Origin: Cyanobacteria bacterium FACHB-471
Lineage (GTDB): Bacteria; Cyanobacteriota; Cyanobacteriia; Elainellales; Elainellaceae
NCBI GenBank assembly: GCA_014695345.1
Contig: JACJOC010000012.1
Location: 273,581 to 337,580 of the forward strand
Direction: 5' to 3'
DNA length: 64,000 nucleotides
Positions 1-8,482 of this stretch are shown in pieces. Every line of letters begins with the position of its first letter. The first letter of the stretch is position 1. Under the pieces are notes generated by a model. It did not search any database. It had not been told where the DNA came from and saw only the letters and a program-made list of their open reading frames with translations. The position numbers and the translations under genes are program-made.

Positions 1-2
1 GT

Positions 3-2006
3 TACCTGGCGGCCACTTTTAACGTTCGCCCAGAAGATTTTGTCGGCAGAGAATTGGGTTTTATGGAATCCAGCCCCGGATTTGCCGAGTTTGTGCAGAA
101 GTTTATCGCCAGTTCAGTGAAGGAAAGCTCGGTAGAAATTGCATCCCGAGTTGGCGACTCGATCCGCAATTACATCGTCGTTGCCCAAAAATATTTTCAG
201 GATCAGGCAGCCGTCTTCGTTGGGCTGGACATTACTGACCGAATGAAGGTTGAAGAAGCGCTGCGGGAAAGCCAGGAACGTTACGCTCTGGCAGTGCGCG
301 GTGCCAACGACGGGCTGTGGGATTGGAATCTGAGAACCAACGAAATTTACTTTTCTCCCCGTTGGCGGGAAATGCTGGGCTACGAGGAGGGAAAGATTGG
401 CAACACTTTAGATGAATGGTTTAGCCGAGTTCACTCAGAAGACCTATATCGCGTTAAAACTCAACTCAATGCTCATCTAGATGGGTCAACGGTTCACTTT
501 GAGAGCGAGTACCGAATGCGGCATCGAGACGGCTCCTACCGCTGGTTGCTGAACCGAGGACTGGCAGTGCGAGATGAGAATGGCAAAGCCTGCCGCATGG
601 CGGGATCGCAGACTGACATCACCAAACGCCGCCAAGCCGAAGAGCAGCTTTTGCATGATGCCCTGCATGACGTGCTCACAGGACTACCTAATCGCGCTTT
701 GTTTATCGATCGCCTCTCTCAAGCAATTGAGCGAACTAGACGCCCCCAGAGCTACCGATTTGCGGTGCTGTTTCTAGATGTCGATCGGTTTAAGGTGATC
801 AATGACAGCCTCGGTCATGTAGTTGGGGATCAGCTTTTGGTGGCGATCGCCCAACGTCTGCAAACTTGCCTTCGCATCGGCGATACAATCGCTCGGCTAG
901 GAGGAGACGAGTTCACAATTTTGATGGAAGACATCAGGAGCCACACCGACAGCACTCAACTGGCAGAGCGAATCCATCAAGAATTCTTGCTGCCATTCAA
1001 TCTGAATGGGCAAGAGGTCTTTACTACCGTCAGCATTGGCATTGCTCTAAGTGAATCGGGGGGCGATCGCCCTGAAGACTTGCTGCGAAATGCAGACACC
1101 GCCATGTACCGCGCCAAAGTTTTAGGGCGGGCTCGCCACGAGATATTTGATGCAGCAATGCACGCCCGCGCTGTTGCTCTATTGCAGCTAGAGACTGACC
1201 TGAGACGGGCCGTTTCAACCCTGCAAGTAGGTTTGACCAGTCAAGAATTTCAACTGCGCTATCAGCCCATCGTCTCGCTAGAAACTTCCGAAATCATTGG
1301 GTTTGAGGCGTTGGTTCGCTGGCAGCACCCAGAGCGTGGCTGGATTTCTCCCGGTGATTTTATCCCGGTTGCCGAAGATACGGGTTTGGTGCTCCCGCTA
1401 GGACAGTGGATTTTGGCGGAGGCGTGTCGTCAGCTTCGGGAATGGCAGCTTCAGTTTCCTCACAGCAGAGCGTTATCCGTTAGCGTGAATCTTTCGACTA
1501 AGCAGTTTGCCCAACCCCAACTGATTCAGCAAATCAGCCAGTTACTTCAGCAATATCAGATAGAACCTCATCGCCTGAAAATTGAGATTACCGAAAGCGC
1601 CATTATGGAAAATACTGAGTCCGCAACGGCTCTACTAGAGCAGCTTAAGGCGCTGGGGCTGCAACTGATGATTGACGACTTTGGCACAGGCTATTCGTCC
1701 CTAAGCTATTTGCATCAGTTCCCGATTGATACGGTCAAAATTGACCAGTCCTTTGTCGGCAGAATGGGAGCCGATGACACAGAAGATGAGGGATCTGAAA
1801 TTGTGCGAGCGATTGTCACGCTGGCTCACACCCTAAACATGAATGTGGTTGCTGAAGGAATTGAAACCGCTGAACAAGTTTCACAACTTAAAACCCTAAA
1901 AGCCGAATATGGGCAAGGCTATTTTTTTGCGAAACCTTTGAGTAGTGAAGAAGCTGGCATTCTGATCAAGACTGATCCCCAACGCTTAAACGAGGACGTC
2001 GCCTAG
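3..2006 (+). CDS. PAS-GGDEF-EAL cyclic-di-GMP signalling protein (5' end outside window)
   Basis: The reading frame is open to the left edge, so the N-terminus is missing; the first start-like codon inside the window is a TTG at 54. Visible order: the end of a sensory region, a PAS domain (beginning near ALRESQERYALAVRGANDG, with the PAC-type ending GSQTDITKRR), a GGDEF domain with intact GGDEF in RLGGDEFTIL, and an EAL domain with EALVRWQHP and DDFGTGYSSL. Both catalytic signatures look intact, so the protein could make and/or hydrolyse cyclic-di-GMP. In such tandem proteins often only one activity dominates, and sequence cannot say which. The PAS domain suggests control by a cytosolic or membrane-associated signal. 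The stop codon shares the palindrome CTAG with the stop of the convergent downstream gene. Confidence 0.95.
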   Translation, partial: YLAATFNVRPEDFVGRELGFMESSPGFAEFVQKFIASSVKESSVEIASRVGDSIRNYIVVAQKYFQDQAAVFVGLDITDRMKVEEALRESQERYALAVRGANDGLWDWNLRTNEIYFSPRWREMLGYEEGKIGNTLDEWFSRVHSEDLYRVKTQLNAHLDGSTVHFESEYRMRHRDGSYRWLLNRGLAVRDENGKACRMAGSQTDITKRRQAEEQLLHDALHDVLTGLPNRALFIDRLSQAIERTRRPQSYRFAVLFLDVDRFKVINDSLGHVVGDQLLVAIAQRLQTCLRIGDTIARLGGDEFTILMEDIRSHTDSTQLAERIHQEFLLPFNLNGQEVFTTVSIGIALSESGGDRPEDLLRNADTAMYRAKVLGRARHEIFDAAMHARAVALLQLETDLRRAVSTLQVGLTSQEFQLRYQPIVSLETSEIIGFEALVRWQHPERGWISPGDFIPVAEDTGLVLPLGQWILAEACRQLREWQLQFPHSRALSVSVNLSTKQFAQPQLIQQISQLLQQYQIEPHRLKIEITESAIMENTESATALLEQLKALGLQLMIDDFGTGYSSLSYLHQFPIDTVKIDQSFVGRMGADDTEDEGSEIVRAIVTLAHTLNMNVVAEGIETAEQVSQLKTLKAEYGQGYFFAKPLSSEEAGILIKTDPQRLNEDVA

Positions 2007-3196
2007 CTATCTCCGGGAGCTGAAGCAAGTTCTCCAGAGGCAGTACTGCTGATATTTGATGTGCCGTGTAAGTTGCGGGGATCAAGCGCGTCTCGCAAAC
2101 CATCCCCTAGCAGGTTAAACGCCAGCACGGTCAATACAATTAAAATTGCAGGCGACCAGACCAGCCACGGTTGCAGCACCAAAATTGAGGCATTGGTAGC
2201 TAGAGACAACATATTTCCCCATGACGGATCAGGCTGCTGAATGCCCAGACCAATCAAGCTAAGAACGGCCTCCGCCACAATGAAACTGGGAATTGCCAGC
2301 GTTGCAGAAATGATGATGTAGGTCGCAGTTTGCGGTAGGACGTGCCGAATGATGATGTAGAGCGGTCGCCCGCCCATTGCCTTAGCCGCCTGGACAAATT
2401 CTCGCTCCTTAATAGAAAGCACCTGACCGCGAACCACCCGTGCCAACCCGGACCAACTGACAAACGAGGTAATCAGCACAATCAACAAGAATCGCTGGGA
2501 ACTGGTCAGTCCAGCAGGCAATACAGCAGCTAAGGCAACCAGCAAATAGATCGACGGGATCGTCATCAATACTTCTACGAAACGCATCAGTATGCCATCA
2601 GTGGCTCCGCCAAAGTAGCCAGAGATCCCGCCCACCAACATTCCCAAGGGGAAAGAGATAACGATACCAACCAAACCAATGCTGAGGCTAATGCGACCGC
2701 CATAAACGAGGCGGCTGAACTGATCCCGCGCCTGTTCATCAGTACCCAGCAGGTTAATTGTGCCTTCCCCCGCTGCGCCAAACAGGTGCAGGTTTCCGGG
2801 AATGCCAGGGAAAAGCTGCACTTCCTCGAACCTGGGATTCGTGAGTGAGAAGTGGGTCGGCAGCGGCAGCCGCAATTGCAGCATCCGATATTCTGAACCT
2901 TGTACAAACAGGCGTAGGGGAGAAGGGCGCTCAAAGTCTACGAATAGCTGGCGATCGCCCGTCTCCAGATCTACAGGACCCTGCGTTGTGGGGTAAACGT
3001 GTGGACCAATAAATTGTCCTTCTTGAGTACGCCAGTAAATTTGAGTCGGTGGCAGGAGGGAGCCGTCAACCTGCGAAGCATAAGGGTCGTAGGGCGCAAC
3101 AAATTCTGCCGCTATCACAACTACATAAAAAATCAGCAGCACAATCGCGCCGAATTGGGCTAGTGAGTTTTTCCTGAGTTTTTGCAACCAGTTCAT
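2003..3196 (-). CDS. ABC transporter permease, DppC/OppC family
   Basis: This is an inner-membrane permease of the peptide/nickel (DppC-type) ABC importer family. An N-terminal membrane helix (LAQFGAIVLLIFYVVVIAAE) is followed by about 120 residues of extracytoplasmic sequence. The binding-protein-dependent transport domain with five further helices follows, and contains the EAA loop (REFVQAAKAMGG...HVLP) that contacts the ATPase. The long loop after helix 1 is larger than in enterobacterial DppC. I prefer the ATG at 3196, giving MNWLQKLRKN, because GGAAGG lies just upstream; a GTG at 3214 adds six residues. No partner DppB permease, ATPase or binding protein is adjacent, so the rest of the transporter must be elsewhere. 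Confidence 0.93.
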   Translation of the reverse strand: MNWLQKLRKNSLAQFGAIVLLIFYVVVIAAEFVAPYDPYASQVDGSLLPPTQIYWRTQEGQFIGPHVYPTTQGPVDLETGDRQLFVDFERPSPLRLFVQGSEYRMLQLRLPLPTHFSLTNPRFEEVQLFPGIPGNLHLFGAAGEGTINLLGTDEQARDQFSRLVYGGRISLSIGLVGIVISFPLGMLVGGISGYFGGATDGILMRFVEVLMTIPSIYLLVALAAVLPAGLTSSQRFLLIVLITSFVSWSGLARVVRGQVLSIKEREFVQAAKAMGGRPLYIIIRHVLPQTATYIIISATLAIPSFIVAEAVLSLIGLGIQQPDPSWGNMLSLATNASILVLQPWLVWSPAILIVLTVLAFNLLGDGLRDALDPRNLHGTSNISSTASGELASAPGDS

Positions 3197-3233
3197 ACGC
3201 TGCCTTCCCGCCACAGTTGATGTTGATTATAGG

Positions 3234-4187
3234 TTAGACACAGCCAGTCAGAGAGCCGTCGTCCCATTCCAGGGTGTCACCGATCTCGGTGCCATCGTGG
3301 TAAGCCGCTAGCAAAACTTCGCTAGTTTTGCCCCAAGCGATCGCCCCACTCTGGTCAATACCAATCGCGCCTAAATCTCGCTGATTTTGCTGAGCCTCTG
3401 TAAAGGAGCGATCAAACGCGGCTGGCAGCGTTAGCCCATCGGTGACACGCACTACAATTCGGGCAGCTAAGCATTCATCAATGATGTCTTCGCCAATGCC
3501 CGTACAGCTCACCGCTGCATGGGAAGTACCGTAGTTGCCTGCAGGCATGGCAGAGTCGCTAACTCGCCCAATTCGCTCAAACCCCTTACCGCCTGTGGAA
3601 GTGCCAACTGCAAGCTGCCCCTGCTGATCTAACACAACCACGCCAATAGTGCCCCGTCCTGCACTGCTTTCAGTAACTAATTCACGTTCGGCAACGACTC
3701 CAGCCATTTCTTTGTTAAAGTCACCCCGTCGTTCCTGAATCCATTCCAGCAGACGCAATTCAGTGAGGGGATCGTGGTCAGGGACCTGAAGCTCTCGCAG
3801 TAGATTTGCCGCACCATTGTCAGATAGAACGCGATCGGGTGAGCTCTGCAGTGCTAAAGCTAGCTCAATTGGATTTTTGACCCGCGAAACGTTAATTACG
3901 CCACTAAACCGCTGGCTAAAGCCGTCCATCAGAGCAGCACTCATACGAATCTGCCCGTCAGATTGCAGCACAGAGCCTGTTCCTGCATTGAAGCGAGGAT
4001 TGTCTTCTAGCAACTGACAACCCCGCACAACCGCACATGGAGCACTCATGCCCTCTAGTAACAGTCGATGAATTTCTTCAACAATTTTGTGGAGCGACTG
4101 GCGCACCGACTCAACGCCTCCCTTGCTTTTGAGAGAGCTTCCGGCTCCACCGTGAATGATGATTTTGGGCTGCACTGCGATTGACAT
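3234..4187 (-). CDS. isoaspartyl peptidase / L-asparaginase, plant type
   Basis: This is an Ntn-hydrolase of the type-2 asparaginase family, which removes isoaspartyl residues from peptides and hydrolyses asparagine. It is 317 aa, the usual length. Family signatures are the N-terminal IIIHGGAG, the autocleavage and nucleophile site GRGTIGVVV (the Thr should become the new N-terminus of the beta chain), the substrate-binding STGGKGFERIGRVSDS and the C-terminal GNYGTSHAAVSCTG. It lies 37 bases upstream of the permease gene on the same strand, so they may be co-transcribed, but a functional link to peptide import is only an inference. Confidence 0.95.
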   Translation of the reverse strand: MSIAVQPKIIIHGGAGSSLKSKGGVESVRQSLHKIVEEIHRLLLEGMSAPCAVVRGCQLLEDNPRFNAGTGSVLQSDGQIRMSAALMDGFSQRFSGVINVSRVKNPIELALALQSSPDRVLSDNGAANLLRELQVPDHDPLTELRLLEWIQERRGDFNKEMAGVVAERELVTESSAGRGTIGVVVLDQQGQLAVGTSTGGKGFERIGRVSDSAMPAGNYGTSHAAVSCTGIGEDIIDECLAARIVVRVTDGLTLPAAFDRSFTEAQQNQRDLGAIGIDQSGAIAWGKTSEVLLAAYHDGTEIGDTLEWDDGSLTGCV

Positions 4188-4201
4188 AAAATTCCTTTAG
4201 A

Positions 4202-4243
4202 AGTTTTGAGTTCTGAGTTCTAAGTTTTAAGTTCTGAGCTTTG
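4202..4243. repeat. heptanucleotide tandem repeat
   Basis: Six successive 7-base units of the form AGTTYTG/A lie just upstream of the asparaginase start. Together with the sequence up to about 4290, which ends in ATTCAAAACTT, the block forms a long imperfect hairpin. This is the short tandemly repeated repetitive (STRR) type common in cyanobacterial intergenic DNA. Confidence 0.75.
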
Positions 4244-4291
4244 AGTTGGAACTTGAACTCACAATTCAACTCCCAAAATTCAAAACTTAAT

Positions 4292-4444
4292 TTAGTTCTC
4301 TTTGGCGGTTGAGCGGCGACGACGGCAGCGCTCGGAGCAATATTTCACTTCATCCCAGCAATCTTCCCATTTTTTGCGCCAAGTGAAGGGGCGATCGCAA
4401 ACTGGGCAAATTTTGGTGGGCAGGTCTGATTTGGAGCGGGGCAT
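4292..4444 (-). CDS. DUF2256 small zinc-binding protein
   Basis: This is a 50-residue protein starting [20 protein letters not shown] and ending [10 protein letters not shown]. Two cysteine pairs, CPVC near residue 13 and YCSERC near residue 37, flank a tryptophan-rich stretch ([16 protein letters not shown]). This is the DUF2256 pattern, presumably a small zinc ribbon; its function is unknown to me. It lies upstream of the asparaginase gene on the same strand. The identification comes from direct translation of the minus strand. Confidence 0.88.
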   Translation of the reverse strand: MPRSKSDLPTKICPVCDRPFTWRKKWEDCWDEVKYCSERCRRRRSTAKEN

Positions 4445-4450
4445 AGAAGG

Positions 4451-4492
4451 GGCTAGAGGCTAGGGACTGAGGGCTAGGGTGTAGGGTGAGAG
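4451..4492. repeat. heptanucleotide tandem repeat (GGCTAGG type)
   Basis: Six heptads (GGCTAGA, GGCTAGG, GACTGAG, GGCTAGG, GTGTAGG, GTGAGAG) fill the space between the divergent starts of the DUF2256 gene and the methyltransferase gene. The same family reappears within coding sequence elsewhere in the window. Confidence 0.8.
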
Positions 4493-4531
4493 TAGCGACG
4501 TGACTTTGAAAATCTAACTTTTATATCCTAG

Positions 4532-5299
4532 ATGGTTGAGCAAGTATTAGTAGGGGTGAGGATTGTGCTGGTGGAGCCAGCCGGGCCGCTGAATGTGGGG
4601 GGAATTGCCCGGGTGATGAAGAATATGGGGCTTAGCCAAATGGTTCTGGTAAATCCTCACTGCGACTGGTTGGGGGAAGAAGCACGACTAATGGCAGTCC
4701 ATGCGGCGAACTTGTTGGAAACGGCGCAGCGAGTGGATAACATACCGGATGCATTGAAAGGATGTCAGCGGGCGATCGCCACTACTTCACGCGATCGCAG
4801 CCCTGAAGCCTCCCTCGTTTCACCCAAAGTAGGCTTACCCTGGCTGCTAGAAGCCAACCATCCTAACGCAACCTCAATGGAATCGGCGCTAATTTTTGGC
4901 CCCGAAGATCGAGGCTTAAGCAACACCGAATTAAGTTATGCCCAACGCTTCGTCCGCATTCCCTCCAGTCCGACCTACCCCTCACTCAACCTGGCTCAAG
5001 CCGTCGCTATCTGCTGCTACGAACTTCATCAAACCGCCCTCACCTTCTCCGAACATCCAGCCCCTAGCCCCCAGCCCTTAACCCCTACCCCCCCTTCCCT
5101 CGACCTGCTCGAGGGCTACTACCAACAGCTCGAAACCCTGCTGCTCAAAATCGGCTACCTCTATCCACACACAGCCCCCAGCCGCATGGAAAAATTCCGC
5201 CGCCTGTTTAACCGAGCAGACCTCTCAACCGAGGAAGTGACTATGCTCAGAGGAATTCTCAGGCAAATGGAATGGGCATTGGGGCAAAAGGATTCGTAG
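4532..5299 (+). CDS. RNA 2'-O-ribose methyltransferase, TrmJ-like (SPOUT/TrmH family)
   Basis: This 255-residue protein is of the SPOUT class, predicted to use S-adenosylmethionine to methylate a ribose 2'-OH; TrmJ acts on position 32 of tRNA. Motifs are the N-terminal LVEPAGPLNVGGIARVMKNMG, the central LIFGPEDRGLSN and the knot-forming PSSPTYPSLNLAQAVAICCYEL. A helical C-terminal extension is shared with TrmJ. Between about residues 176 and 190 the protein has a Pro/Ser/Thr-rich insert encoded by five heptanucleotide repeats. The TAG stop lies inside a dispersed repeat. Confidence 0.88.
   Translation: MVEQVLVGVRIVLVEPAGPLNVGGIARVMKNMGLSQMVLVNPHCDWLGEEARLMAVHAANLLETAQRVDNIPDALKGCQRAIATTSRDRSPEASLVSPKVGLPWLLEANHPNATSMESALIFGPEDRGLSNTELSYAQRFVRIPSSPTYPSLNLAQAVAICCYELHQTALTFSEHPAPSPQPLTPTPPSLDLLEGYYQQLETLLLKIGYLYPHTAPSRMEKFRRLFNRADLSTEEVTMLRGILRQMEWALGQKDS
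5059..5093. repeat. heptanucleotide repeats inside the TrmJ-like coding sequence
   Basis: The five units AGCCCCT, AGCCCCC, AGCCCTT, AACCCCT and ACCCCCC are translated as a Pro/Ser/Thr-rich linker. They are the complement-type version of the intergenic GGCTAGG heptads, so this looks like an STRR block sitting within the gene. Confidence 0.75.
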
Positions 5300-5327
5300 G
5301 TTGAGTGAAGCAAAGCGAAACCCAACA
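5296..5327 (+). repeat. dispersed 32-bp repeat, copy 1
   Basis: This block begins GTAGGTTGAGTGAAGC and ends CGAAACCCAACA. It matches the block at 60544-60575 with three differences over 32 bases. GGTTG near the left end and CCCAAC near the right can pair. The first four bases supply the TAG stop codon of the methyltransferase gene. Confidence 0.75.
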
Positions 5328-5330
5328 AAG

Positions 5331-5346
5331 TCAGAACTTACGCAAG
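5331..5346 (+). repeat. 16-bp direct repeat, copy 1
   Basis: TCAGAACTTACGCAAG differs by one base from the copy at 5809-5824. The core ACTTACGCAAG resembles sequences at the ends of cyanobacterial insertion elements; that link is from memory. Confidence 0.6.
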
Positions 5347-5557
5347 CAGAACGAGCATCAAGCGATCGCCAGACAAAAGGCACTTAAGTATCTCATTTTA
5401 AGCTCCTTATTTTAGGGAAGAAGAGGTCTTAGAGCGTTCCAACCTGCGTATGCTCATGCAAATAAAATTACATTGACTTTGTCTTAACTTAATATTTCTC
5501 TCACGGATATTTGCTAGATTTAGTCCCTATCGTACATTCGTATTCCTCAGTTCCAGA

Positions 5558-5770
5558 GTGCAGTTGGCGCTAGACAAGTTGATTCAGTATTTACCGAAGA
5601 GGCGGGTGTATCGTATGGATTTTGGTGCTGTAGTGGGTTTGTTGTTAGTTGCTTATGTTTGTACATTCTTGTTTCCTCCGAAGGAAGTGACTCCAGAAAA
5701 GAAACTGGCGGATGCACTGAGTACGCTCCTAACCAAAGGGATCAAAGTTCGGATTGACAAGCAGGATTAG
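5558..5770 (+). CDS. small putative membrane protein, not recognised
   Basis: A 70-residue reading frame starts with GTG and contains a clear hydrophobic segment (VVGLLLVAYVCTFLF) followed by a charged tail ending GIKVRIDKQD. An internal ATG at 5615 would give 51 residues and has a purine-rich GAAGAGG upstream, so it may be the true start. The frame lies between two copies of a 16-base direct repeat next to a transposase remnant, so it could be a real small protein or part of a decayed element. I know no family for it. Confidence 0.4.
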   Translation: MQLALDKLIQYLPKRRVYRMDFGAVVGLLLVAYVCTFLFPPKEVTPEKKLADALSTLLTKGIKVRIDKQD

Positions 5771-5801
5771 GTAGTGAGCGTCGAAGCACTCTGAAAAACT
5801 T

Positions 5802-5957
5802 TCAAAGTTCAGGACTTACGCAAGGGGCAAGTAACCGGAACAGTTTCACCTTCTTGTCTTTAGGAAAGCCGCGCACTCTGATGAGCTTGCCTTGTTGCAA
5901 TTCCTCACTATGCCAAGCCTTATCAAGAGTTGATTGGCGTGTAGAACTGCGACTTCT
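5802..5957 (-). pseudogene. probable transposase remnant
   Basis: The minus strand carries an open stretch without a start codon. It reads in part AWHSEELQQGKLIRVRGFPK and then DKKVKLFRLLAP before a TGA at 5804-5802. The KVKLFR block resembles the core of cyanobacterial transposases of the IS701/IS4 type, but this is recognition by eye. The upstream end is a stop codon within the hairpin at 5943-5975. The coding stretch runs directly into the ACTTACGCAAG repeat, consistent with a decayed insertion sequence. Confidence 0.35.
5809..5824 (+). repeat. 16-bp direct repeat, copy 2
   Basis: TCAGGACTTACGCAAG has the same orientation as the copy at 5331-5346 and differs by one base. The two copies bracket about 460 bases containing the small membrane-protein frame. 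Confidence 0.6.
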
Positions 5958-5975
5958 TTAAGAAGTCGCAGTTCT
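5943..5975. terminator. 16-bp perfect hairpin, bidirectional terminator-like
   Basis: The arms AGAACTGCGACTTCTT and AAGAAGTCGCAGTTCT are perfectly complementary around a single T. The hairpin lies seven bases beyond the stop of the minus-strand epimerase gene and downstream of plus-strand genes. Its symmetry suits termination in both directions, though no long T tract follows on either strand. It may also be an element-borne repeat. Confidence 0.65.
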
Positions 5976-5981
5976 TTACCC

Positions 5982-6953
5982 CTACAATTGGCGATCGCCC
6001 AACCTGGCAACACCACTAACCTTCAACAAATCAGCAATGGTTGGACAGTAAGTCGGTAAACCGTAGCTAGCAGGACTAACCGGATTCTCATAGGTAAAGT
6101 GGCGATAGCTGAGGCAAAACCGATCCCAGGCTTCCATCTGAATCCGAAATAGCACGATGAATAGGTCAGCTAACTGAGTTGAGAGCGGAATTCGCACGGA
6201 AATGGGTTTGTTGAGATAATGACAGACTTGCTCTACTGCCTGATTTACCGTAATTGCGGAATTGCCCAAAACTAGCTGGCGCGATTCTCCTGGTGCTGGC
6301 GGGTGTTCGGTCAGGTGTAGCACGACCTGAGCAATGTCTTCCCCATGTAAGAAGTGAAAGCTGCCGTCGGCTTTAAAGAAGCGGATTAGATTGATCCACT
6401 TTGCCACTTCGGGCAAGCCGGAGGTGAGGTGAGAATAGGGCTTTTGACCATCTCCACCAAAGACGAGCGTAGGAAAAACGGTGGTGATGCGATGGGCGAT
6501 CGCCAGCCTTGGCAACTGCTGAAAACAATTGTGCTTGGACTTGATGTAGTCTGTGCCTAACTGTCCCGCTTCCTTCAAAAGCTGATTGTGGCGACCCAGA
6601 ATGCTAGCGGTAGAAAAGTAAATCACCTGCTGGCACACATCCGGGTCAAGCAAATTCATCAGCCGCAGCGTTTTCAAAACGTTGATGTCATACACCTCCT
6701 GAGCGCCACCCCAGGCAGTCGCGGTCAGTATTGCGGTATCGATGGTTTTGAGCAAATCGGCAAACTGCTCAATTTCTCGCAGGTCAGCCTGAAGGATAGT
6801 GACTCCTGGACGAGCATTGTAGTCAAACTTCAGCTTTTGCGGATTTCTCACCAGCAAAAACAGATCATGAGACGTTTCTCGAATGAGGCGATCGCAAATG
6901 TAATGACCAATGCAGCCGCTAGCACCCGTTACCAAAATTCGCTTCGCAGTCAT
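5982..6953 (-). CDS. NAD(P)-dependent epimerase/dehydratase family protein
   Basis: This is an extended short-chain dehydrogenase with an N-terminal Rossmann motif, ILVTGASGCIGHYICDRL. An aspartate-containing strand (VTILQADL) and a Tyr-x3-Lys-like pair (TDYIKSKHN) follow. The catalytic pattern is YxxxK shifted (YIKSK), so substrate and activity cannot be assigned. I chose the ATG at 6953, giving MTAKRILVTG, because the Rossmann motif should be close to the N-terminus. An ATG at 6998 would add 15 residues with no family resemblance. Confidence 0.85.
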   Translation of the reverse strand: MTAKRILVTGASGCIGHYICDRLIRETSHDLFLLVRNPQKLKFDYNARPGVTILQADLREIEQFADLLKTIDTAILTATAWGGAQEVYDINVLKTLRLMNLLDPDVCQQVIYFSTASILGRHNQLLKEAGQLGTDYIKSKHNCFQQLPRLAIAHRITTVFPTLVFGGDGQKPYSHLTSGLPEVAKWINLIRFFKADGSFHFLHGEDIAQVVLHLTEHPPAPGESRQLVLGNSAITVNQAVEQVCHYLNKPISVRIPLSTQLADLFIVLFRIQMEAWDRFCLSYRHFTYENPVSPASYGLPTYCPTIADLLKVSGVARLGDRQL

Positions 6954-7006
6954 AATCAAGCAACCATCTTGTATCAGCGCACCGCTAATAGGGTGCATTC
7001 AATTGA

Positions 7007-7077
7007 GTAAGGGCGTGGCATTCGGCAACGGTCCTGTAGTTTTGCCCAGGATCTATTCCCGAATGCCGCGCCCTTAC
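7007..7077. repeat. 19-bp inverted repeat
   Basis: GTAAGGGCGTGGCATTCGG at 7007-7025 and CCGAATGCCGCGCCCTTAC at 7059-7077 pair with one mismatch around 33 bases. It lies between the hemE stop (7110) and the next minus-strand start. It could act as a terminator for hemE or be a mobile palindromic repeat. Confidence 0.7.
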
Positions 7078-7109
7078 AGGGTTGGCATCATTTTAGCGGC
7101 GTAGTGCCA

Positions 7110-8174
7110 TTAGGCATGAACCGCCAACAGTTGGTCTGCCTGTTTCGCAGTTTCAAAGAAGAAAGCTGCATTTTCCTCTGGCGTGTCGGGCAAAATGCCG
7201 TGTCCCAGATTGAGAATGTGCCCCTGGTTGCCTGCCTTGCGAATCGTGTCGAGAACGCGATCGCGAATGAACTCGCGTGAGCCAAACAGCACACCAGGAT
7301 CAAGGTTGCCCTGCACCTTCATCTGCCGTCCCAACCGCTGACGAGCCTCTGCCATATCAACCGTCCAATCAAGACTGATGATATCGGCTCCAGAACGACC
7401 CATCCGCTCCAAAACGCCCGCACTGCCGCTGACCAAAAGAATTAGAGGTGTATCGGGGTGCGTTTCCTTTACCTGCCGGAAAACGCGCTGCTGATAGGGC
7501 AAGGCAAACGTTTCATAATCTTGAGGGCTGAGTTGACCCGCCCAGGAATCGAACATTTGCACGACCTGTGCGCCACTATCGATCTGGTAACGAGCGTAGA
7601 CGGCGATCGCATCTGCCAATTTAGCCAAAAGCTGATGCAAAATTGCCGAGTCAGAGAAGGCCATTCCCTTAATAACCGAGTAGGTTTTTGAGCCTTTACC
7701 TTCTACCGCATAGGCTGCCAATGTCCAAGGCGCGCCCACAAACCCCAACACGGTTGAACGATTGCCCACCTCCTGCCGCAGTGCCTGCAAGATTTCTTGA
7801 ATAAACGGCATCGACTCGGCTGGGTCAAGCGGCCGCAGCGCATCTACCTGTTCCTGAGTACGAATGGGGCGCTCGATAATCGGGCCTTTTCCTTCTGCAA
7901 TGTCCATCTCAATTCCCAGACCGGGCAGGGGAGTGACGATGTCAGAGAACAGAATTACTCCGTCTGGTTGGAATGCCCGCCAGGGTTGCAATGAAACCTC
8001 GATCGCTACTTCTGGAATCTCAGAGCGCTGTCGAAACGACGGATATTTTTCTCGCAAATCCCGATAGGCTTTCATGTAGCGCCCTGCCTGTCGCATCATC
8101 CACACAGGAGGACGGTCTAACGTTTCACCACGAGCAGCCCGCAGCAGATAAGGAACCTGGGTCAGTCCAGCCAT
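7110..8174 (-). CDS. hemE: uroporphyrinogen decarboxylase
   Basis: This enzyme decarboxylates the four acetate side chains of uroporphyrinogen III to give coproporphyrinogen III in the cytoplasm, on the shared route to heme, chlorophyll and bilins. At 354 aa it has the family length. It has the N-terminal signature [20 protein letters not shown], which carries the substrate-binding Arg residues, the second signature [16 protein letters not shown] with the following QMFDSWAG, and the C-terminal [15 protein letters not shown]. The cofactor-free active site appears complete. It is transcribed alone on the minus strand. Confidence 0.98.
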   Translation of the reverse strand: MAGLTQVPYLLRAARGETLDRPPVWMMRQAGRYMKAYRDLREKYPSFRQRSEIPEVAIEVSLQPWRAFQPDGVILFSDIVTPLPGLGIEMDIAEGKGPIIERPIRTQEQVDALRPLDPAESMPFIQEILQALRQEVGNRSTVLGFVGAPWTLAAYAVEGKGSKTYSVIKGMAFSDSAILHQLLAKLADAIAVYARYQIDSGAQVVQMFDSWAGQLSPQDYETFALPYQQRVFRQVKETHPDTPLILLVSGSAGVLERMGRSGADIISLDWTVDMAEARQRLGRQMKVQGNLDPGVLFGSREFIRDRVLDTIRKAGNQGHILNLGHGILPDTPEENAAFFFETAKQADQLLAVHA

Positions 8175-8482
8175 CTAAAGTTTCTCTCTTAAAGTTACAG
8201 ACTTCACAGCAAGGGTTTGGCGATCGCTAACTTCTATAAATCTTTGTGTTCAGACGCTGACGGTTTAGACACAAAAATGCGCTTAGATTCAGCAATTCCA
8301 GGATTAAGATTATATAGCGATTCTGCGTGTCGAAGGGTCATTGGTCATGGGCTGTTTGCCGCAATAGCGGTTTACAAATGACAAAGGACAAAAGGCGAGT
8401 CACAAATGACTAACGCCAACTCAGCTTAAACTAGTGAGTATTAGAGTGAACGTTAAGAACTGTTAGCAACTGCATCGACTTC
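8175..8482. other. intergenic region between divergent hemE and cpcS
   Basis: These 308 bases hold the promoters of both divergent tetrapyrrole-related genes. I see short repeats around 8338-8410 (GTCATTGGTCAT, then ACAAATGAC twice with GGACAAA between) that could pair weakly. I see no RNA gene or additional reading frame. Confidence 0.5.
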
